In this document: positions 57,217 to 64,000 of the stretch, one piece after another
How positions within the stretch are numbered: position 1 is the first letter of the stretch
Layout: every line of letters starts with the position of its first letter
From: Petrosia ficiformis
Taxonomy: Eukaryota > Porifera > Demospongiae > Haplosclerida > Petrosiidae
Assembly (NCBI GenBank): GCA_947044365.1
Contig: OX345653.1
Coordinates: 1,461,001 to 1,525,000, forward strand
Length of the DNA stretch: 64,000 bases
Direction of reading: 5' to 3'
Translations under genes and position numbers: made by a program
Notes under the pieces: model-generated
The model's input: only the letters and a program-made list of their open reading frames with translations
What the model was told of the DNA's origin: nothing
Databases searched by the model: none

Positions 57217-60200
57217 TTACATCACATCGATGAAATATTCACATGGATTGTCTATCGCTTGCTGAAAACTTGCAAGACTTCCAGAAACATCTTGAGGAAC
57301 TTGATGAAGGTTAGCACTGCGAAGACTCATCCGATCATGAGGAAGTTGTTGCTGTGAGACGCTAGTAAACTCTGATGTAGAACTCAAACTATTTGAATGT
57401 CTCATTCCAGGATATGGCATATGGTATGGGGGGGGCATTTGTCTACCATTCAAAGAAGGATGAGAATGATTTTTAGCCTCAAGTGTTTGTCGAGTGGTAC
57501 CACTTGCGCCACTACTGGAAGATCCATGACTACCAGAATGATGTAGATTCTCTGTGAGTATAAAGCATATGACTTGTAAGTATGTATGTACATCTATGTA
57601 TGTACATGTACATGAGTGTATGTACATGTGTACATATTTTGTATATGTATGGTGTATTAGGGCCGAGTGAAAGGTTTGAAAGTTCGAACTTTTGTTTGTT
57701 TGGCATGCCTTCAATGCTTTGCTGCTACACCCACTTTAATGTTTGCATGGACACTTGCAATAATCCAAACATGTGGATAATATTATGGGTATTTCAGAAA
57801 AGTTGAGGCTGTGTTGCTTGTCGCTTCTGTCTCATTTCTCAGTCCGACGATGCTAAATTTGGGTAGAAACAGTGACAGGAACAAGACTAGTATATAATAA
57901 TCTAGTTTTCAGGCCCATAGCAAGCTAATTCTGATTGGTCAGGCCATCACAAGACATGCCTACTACCACACCAACTTTCACTTTATTTGCAAACTATACA
58001 ACTAATTTTTAATCATGATAATCATGTTTATCTGAGTCTCTATGCCACACCCATTCTAGACCACACCCATTCTAGTCACCAAATATTGGTCAGGCCGTGG
58101 CCTGGCCTTACTACGGCCATGGTTTTGGAGGGTTCTAGTCAATCAAGGTAATAGCAACATTGATAAAAACACGTGAACCTTCAAACCTCTGTTTTTTTTG
58201 CTGATGAGACTTTGAATATTGTTTTTCGACCTCTCTCTCAGCCCAGGTGTGTGTATGTGCGTATATGTGTGTCTGTGTGTGTGTATGTGTGTATGTATGT
58301 GTGTGTATGTGTGTGTGTGTGTGTACTCATATTACTCACCAGGTGATTGTGAGGATCGTGGAGGATAGAATTGTGGATTAACCCCCTCGTAAGGTGGTAG
58401 TGATATTTGATCATCAGATGAAGACCAACCTATTCCATTACTCATACCAGGAAGAGGTCCCAGTGTGTCTGTGTCACCTCCGGAATTATCGCTCATGTGC
58501 ATCTGACTAAATTCTATAATTAATATGTGAGGGAAAAAGAATAAAAAACATAGGTAATTAAAATGTACATGTACATGTACATCAACTAAGTGTCATTAAC
58601 ATTCAACCATGACTTCAAATAGTTCATAATTTTAGTTTGGAATGATCAACAATCTTTTTACCTGCACCAATTTAATATAATTATCCTGCCCGTTCTTTTT
58701 TATGTACGTAAAATTTCAATCCATTGTATCATTATTGAGTTACAGTATAATCATGTATTAACTTTATGACATTAAACTATACACTGTATTACATATAAAG
58801 TCATCACATCCTAATTTTGAGGTCATTGTGAATGTGAACAGCTTCAACTTTACACTATAATTAATGTGTTTCTGTTATTCAAGGAAATGTGTCTCTATGA
58901 TTGCTTGCCACTTGCCGAAAAATGTGTTACTCAACAAGTATTACTATACTAAACATTTTGTTGGCTTGAATATCAAAATATTAGAATATTCATTTCTTAT
59001 TTTGGTATTCGGTTATTGATGTAATGATTGCACAAATGCAGAACTTTTTTCCCAGCCCTAGTATGTATGTACGTATGTATGTATGTATGTATGTATGTAT
59101 GTATGTATGTATGTATGTATGTATGTATGTATGTATGTGTATGTATGTATGTACATATGTATGTATGTATGTATGTATGTATATAGGTGTGTATGTATGT
59201 ATGTATGTATGTATGTATGTATGTATGTATGTATGTATGTATGTACGTATGTATGTAGGTATGTATGTATGTATGTATGTATGTATGTATGTATGTATGT
59301 ATGTCATGTATGTATGTATGTATGTATGTATGTATGTATGTATGTCATGTATGTATGTATGTATGTATGTATGTATGTCATGTATGTATGTATGTACATG
59401 TATGTACCCTCCCCTCCATACACATACCAGTAGAGAGATTATTAGCTGCAGCTTTTTTGAAGTTTCCAAAAACATAATAACATTGTTCAGAGAATGTTAT
59501 CTTATTAACAGTATGTTGTATAAACCCTTGCTGTTAAATAAAAAAGAATTCATAATTAATGAGAGCTCAATAGTAATCTTACAAACCTTAAGCATGAGAG
59601 CAGCATATTTTCTCGAGTGTCTTCTATCAATAAATCCATCTACATTGTTATGTAACCAATCTACTAATTCAGAACCTGTGAAGGAGGGAGAGTGAGTAGT
59701 GAGGCAGAGAGGGTGATGTGAGGTAGGGGGATGAGTGATGAGGCAGGGAGAGTGAGTGGTGAGGAAGGGAGTGCAAGTAGTGAGGCAGAGAGGGTAATGT
59801 GAGGTAGGGGGATGAGTGATGAGGCAGGGAGAGTGAGTGGTGAGGAAGGGAGTGTGAGTAGTGAGGCAGGGAAGGTGAAGTGAGGTAGGGGGATGAGTGA
59901 TGAGGCAGGGAGAGTGAGTGGTAAGGAAGGGAGTGTGAGTGGTGAGGCAGGGAGAGTGAGTGGTGAGGATGGGAGGATGAATAGTGAGGAAAGGAGGATG
60001 AATTGTGAGAGTGAGGAAAGGTACATGTAAATAGAGAGGAAGGGACTTCACTTGGGTGAATAGTGAGGGTGAGGAAGGGAGGGTCTAGTTACATGTACTT
60101 ACCAATAAAGGAATTTGGAATAGTCATTTTCAGCCACATACGATCTTTCACTTCAAGACCAGATTCCTTAGCTGCCATTGCCTTAGCAACACGATACATT

Positions 60201-62534
60201 GGTGATGTCAATGTTAACTTTACAAGGTCACGTTCCGATTCTGGTATAGAGGAGGCCAAAGAGGGGGAGGAGTTTGATGTCATTGTACTGAGTGTTGGAC
60301 TGCCTGTGAAAGGTCGGCCATATTCACCTGCAGAGGGAAGGCAAAGGGAGAGGAAAAAAAACACAGAGACAGACAATGATGCAATTATATATACATGTAT
60401 ATACTTGGATCATTGCTATTGAGACAATTAATAGTTTGAACAAATTGTGTTAAGTGGATGAATGGATTCATGGATGATTCATGGATGATGAATGTGTATA
60501 GAAAATGTATTTTTAACAAATGCTGATCTTTATATGGCAGTTAATCATCGAAGCCAATGAAATGATCATTAAGCTTCTCAGATACCAAAATGTATTACAT
60601 GTAGATGATGTAAGTTCCTCTACAAATGGCTGCATTATGAACATTTTAAAGTAAACACATAATAATATATACCTCTTTGCATGTTGGTATGCATCACCCA
60701 TGCGGAGGGATCCAGTGGTAATATTGGTTCCACTAAAATAGGAAGTAGAAATTATCAAATATCATGAAGATATATAGACAGGGATACTCACTTCGTGGTT
60801 CAAACATTGGCACATAAGGTTCAGTGTCATAGCATTTAGCTACTGTTAATGTGATTGGTCTATATACAATGTAACAAAACTGATAAATACAGAGTGTCAT
60901 TAGAATAGAATAAATATGATATCACTACTCTACAAATGTATATTAGGGCTGGGCGATGGTAGCGATAGTGTGACTATCATTATCCTCAGTGTTACTATCA
61001 TGACAGTGATAGCTAAGACCTACTATCACGATAGTGGACATGTGGTTACGGGCATGTGCATTTGTCATTGTCTAGCCTCAACATACTCACAACCACATGA
61101 TGCAAAGATGGTGAGGAATATTTGATGAGATTGATCTTGACAAAGAGCTACAAGTTTTTCTATTGAAGGGCTCTAAGAGTGATGTATGGAAGTACTTAGT
61201 TTCTCTGCCACAGGTGGAAAATGCTCAGAATCTGTATCCAAATTTTAGTTTCACTATCGTGATAGTATCTATTAAATATTGTGACAGTTCAAAATTTCAC
61301 TATCGCCCAGCTCAAATGTACATATACCTTAAAGTACACGTGTACATACACGTGTACATTATATTCCTTTAACCCCATCATTCATCTTTACATTGGCCAT
61401 TTGTTTCAGACATAGTATGAATCTATCTATCCATCCGTCTGTCTGTCCATCAATCTATCTATCCATCTGACTGTCTGTCCATCAATCTATCTATCCATCC
61501 GTCTGTCTGTCCATCAGTCAATCTATCCATCCGTCTGTTTGTCCATCAATATATCCATCCATCTGTCTGTCCGTCCATCAATCAATCTATCCATCTGTCT
61601 GTTTGTCCATCAATATATCCATCCATCTGTCTGTCCGTCCATCAATCAATCTATCCATACGTCTGTCTGTCAATCCATCCATCCATCCATCCATCCAAAT
61701 CTCAGTTTATCATACCCAGGTTGTTGCACTATGTCTCTGAGTGTTCTCACAGCGTCATCATTACTCATATTCTCAAAGCCGACATTGTTAACTCGGATTA
61801 ACATATCTCCTGATTCAATTCTACCATCAGCTGCAACAGCACCTCTGTAATACAATGACAACCATATAAATCGCATGATTCATCACATGATCAACAGACA
61901 ATAGTGCGTAGACATATACTAAACATTCACCATGACCTCAGAAAAATGTTCATAACTTTATTTTAGAATGACCAACAATCTTTTTTTTTCCCGCACTATT
62001 TTTCATATAATTATTCTTCCAGTTCTTTTTGTGTATCATATTTCAACCCATACCTTCCTTATTGAGTTACAATATAATAATGTATTAACCTTGTGATATT
62101 AACCTATACACTACATTGAGGTCATCGTGAATGTGAACAGACTTTACTTGTACGTCATTGAGACAAATGACCTACCCTTTCATGACAGTTCCCACATAGA
62201 TACCTCCAACGCCATCATCATTCGCATGTCCAACTATACTGATACCCAAGAAATTGTATGCATCTACATAAATAAAACTAATTAATATTCATAGTCATGA
62301 ATAATTAATAACATACCCATATTAAGTGTGACTGTCAGCATTTGTACTGATGCGTCAGACATTGTGGAGGTTGTCATTGTACTCATCGACATGCTCTAAA
62401 ATGGATGGAGTCAAGTAATCATGTGATGATCATGTGACTTGTAACTCACTCTTGGAACTCGTTTTTTGGTATATCTCTTTTGTTTTGGTTGTTTGAGAGA
62501 AGTAATGGTGCTAGTTGTTTCAACACTGAGTCGA
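57217..62534 (-). CDS. DVL: Dishevelled, PDZ to C-terminus (5' exons outside window)
   Basis: Eleven exons visible (transcript order): 62534-62450, 62395-62317, 62263-62176, 61844-61716, 60859-60792, 60732-60673, 60327-60103, 59675-59587, 59530-59428, 58513-58340, 57551-57217, giving 477 complete residues to the stop. Features: basic linker [18 protein letters not shown] domain from [10 protein letters not shown] through [18 protein letters not shown] and [34 protein letters not shown] domain from [19 protein letters not shown] through [20 protein letters not shown] and [12 protein letters not shown]; and the family's C-terminal end [10 protein letters not shown]. The N-terminal DIX domain, needed for polymerisation with Axin, must lie beyond 64000. 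Dishevelled relays Wnt signals from Frizzled. It is convergent with TMEM198. Confidence 0.94.
58250..58330. repeat. GT-rich tract
   Basis: GTGTATGTGTGTGT-type run next to the donor of the second-to-last Dishevelled exon. The rest of that intron (57552-58339) is AT-rich without other structure. Confidence 0.8.
58585..58850. mobile_element. MITE, CATTCACCATGACCTCA family
   Basis: Left ACATTCAACCATGACTTCA, right TTGAGGTCATTGTGAATG. Dishevelled intron. Confidence 0.8.
59062..59402. repeat. (GTAT)n array
   Basis: ~340 bp of GTAT with CATGTATG and TATAGGTG interruptions, about 25 bp from the donor of the Dishevelled exon ending at 59428. Confidence 0.98.
59688..60080. repeat. GTGAGGCAGGGAGAGTGAGT minisatellite
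   Basis: Purine-rich higher-order repeat of ~85-100 bp filling a Dishevelled intron between the two DEP exons. The translated ORFs here are shadows. Confidence 0.95.
60942..61316. mobile_element. hAT-like non-autonomous element
   Basis: Ends GGGCTGGGCGATGGTAGCGA and the inverted CACTATCGCCCAGCT, flanked on both sides by CAAATGTA, an 8-bp target duplication as made by hAT transposases. Internal CTATCATGACAGTGATAG palindromes. Dishevelled intron. Confidence 0.75.
61415..61697. repeat. CATCCATCTGTCTGTC array
   Basis: Units of ~50 bp (CTATCCATCCGTCTGTCTGT), reaching close to the donor of the PDZ exon at 61716. Confidence 0.95.
61915..62152. mobile_element. MITE, CATTCACCATGACCTCA family
   Basis: Left ACATTCACCATGACCTCAGA, right TTGAGGTCATCGTGAATG: best-preserved inverted ends of the family in this window. 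Confidence 0.85.
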
Positions 62535-64000
62535 CTGTGTATGTATGTATGTATATGTGTGTATATGTGTATGTATGTATGAGTATGCATGTATGTGTAT
62601 GTACATGTATGTATGTATGTATGTATATGCGTGTATGTGTATGTATGTATGTGTATGCGTGTATGTATGTGTGTGTGTATGTGTGTGAAATACCATGTAT
62701 TAGACTCGTGTGACAAATAAGCAATTAGTGTGAACAAATTATATAATTAATTTATATACATGTAAATGGATGTCATAAATTACTGAGCCAAATAATAAGT
62801 GTCTATCTGTAAAATCAATATAATTATTAATTACAACCACAGATAATAACCACAGATAAAAAACAAACTATATATATATATATATAATATATATACATTG
62901 TATATATATATAATATATATATACATGTATATACATATACATTAGTGTTGTACCTATACTTGGTCTGTATCTGCCCTATACTACTTGCCTATACCTATAT
63001 TTACCTATACCTTGAGTATAGGCACCTTGCCGCACCTATACCAATATAGGTACAACACTAATATATATGTACATGTACATGTATATAAATTATATGTTTG
63101 TGTCACTTTGTATGAGTATGTGTTGTATACATAGTTAAGGAAGTCATGTCATTCCAGGGGCTTGGTCAATTAATGGGCATGGTGCATAAAAGAACACGCA
63201 ACAGCTACAAACCAGCAGGAAGATTTTAACACCACAACTAATACTAATAACTGTTGTATATAGCAGAAAAACAGTATAAAGATGATGCAAGAATTTTTAG
63301 CAAGTAAGTATAATAAGGTGTTGAGTTTCAGACACGAGGAAGTCATCATTTAGAATCATGAAGGAGTACTTCAGTTTATTAAAAAAAGCTGTGGCGGCAC
63401 TAGTACTTAGACTACAATTACACTTACACAAAATGTACTTCTTCAGGCCCACTTTTGGAGTACACAGAAAGGTAGAGACACTAGTGCCATCAGCAATGAT
63501 TGATACATAGTCATCGCAAAGCAATTCCTTTGTGATGACTATGTATCAATCATTGTTTTTTTCCAATATATCTTGTTTTTCAAATGAGTTTATTATTTTT
63601 GATTGTTTTAAACATAAATATAACACCATTTTGGCACCCAAAAAGTGTAATGAATAATGATATATATGTATCTATATGGCTTCCTATTACAAGTGCTGGT
63701 TGGCAAAAGGAAATGTGTGCTAAAATCATTGCAACAACAGAAACCAACTACAACCTTCATATTCATGACACCTTTGTGACACCAAGTGAAAAGAGGGTGT
63801 CCTCATTTCAGGGGTGAATTTATATTATAAAGCACAGCTTGGGACATTTTTAAGTATTCATAATACAGGGGTGTCCTCATTTTAGGGAGTTTTGATTAGA
63901 GAGGTTCCACTGTATAATACATCATAGTATATTATTCATAAACAGGATATGATATCAATAGCATCCAGCTGGAAACTTTCTTTTAAATTAATTAAGACAA
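62535..64000. other. Dishevelled intron or 5' region to window edge
   Basis: 62535-62690 is a GTAT/GTGTAT array that runs into the acceptor of the first visible Dishevelled exon. 62870-62940 is (TA)-rich. 62943-63062 is a hairpin element. 63135-63385 matches the 48.9-kb element. 63495-63558 is a 22-bp-arm hairpin (ATGATTGATACATAGTCATC). 63785-63915 is a decayed copy of the CAGTGGAACC family. No exon is recognised; the expected DIX exons are not here. Confidence 0.6.
62943..63062. mobile_element. Hairpin element TTAGTGTTGTACCTATAC
   Basis: Left TTAGTGTTGTACCTATACTT, right TATAGGTACAACACTAAT are inverted copies; TATACC/GGTATA motifs fill the arms. A second copy lies at 138-240. Confidence 0.85.

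Noticed and set aside
59497..60051. Pro/Thr/Leu-rich 184-aa ORF joined to the DEP exon
   Set aside because: The repeated part is the intronic purine-rich minisatellite; the exon acceptor at 59676 excludes it.

Overview
The window is nuclear DNA of an animal. Intron-rich genes for Mind bomb, Dishevelled (with PDZ, DEP and the C-terminal [10 protein letters not shown] motif) and a Frizzled-type receptor make it metazoan. AT-rich sequence, short introns, genes 100-250 bp apart head to head, and an unusual Frizzled architecture suggest an early-branching animal, most likely a demosponge. The phylum is my inference; the gene families are read from the sequence. Exon models below were built by hand from GT/AG sites and reading phase. 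Nine coding models close in frame; a tenth (Dishevelled) runs off the right edge.

Layout, left to right. 1-1.5 kb: hexanucleotide satellite. 1.5-5.0 kb (+): six-exon gene for an unrecognised 180-aa protein. 6.9-13.5 kb (-): TLDc protein, MEAK7/TLDC1-like, 11 exons. 13.6-14.3 kb (+): intronless nicolin-1-like gene, head to head with the TLDc gene. 14.5-26.2 kb (-): complete Mind bomb E3 ligase, 21 exons, 1016 aa, three RING fingers. 26.4-29.6 kb (+): coiled-coil protein, head to head with mind bomb. 31.1-41.5 kb (+): Frizzled-like receptor with two 10-cysteine CRDs and an N-terminal signal-anchor helix. 42.1-44.0 kb (+): cytochrome b5 reductase-like (CYB5RL). 45.4-52.3 kb (+): DUF4139/F37C4.5 family protein. 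52.5-55.9 kb (+): TMEM198. 57.2-62.5 kb (-), continuing past the right edge: Dishevelled without its DIX exons.

Most remaining DNA is repetitive. Introns are filled with tetranucleotide arrays (GTAT, GATG), minisatellites of 23-92 bp, and many short non-autonomous inverted-repeat elements (MITE-like), several families of which recur across the window. Repeats and splice sites are closely entangled: one 50-bp array duplicates an exon end plus its splice donor 13 times, and several GTAT arrays begin or end exactly at a splice site.

Functionally, a Frizzled-like receptor, TMEM198 (known in vertebrates to promote LRP6 phosphorylation) and Dishevelled lie within about 31 kb, so three candidate Wnt-pathway components are neighbours. 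Mind bomb, the ligase that activates Notch ligands, lies 5 kb further left. Whether this is meaningful synteny or chance cannot be told from one window.
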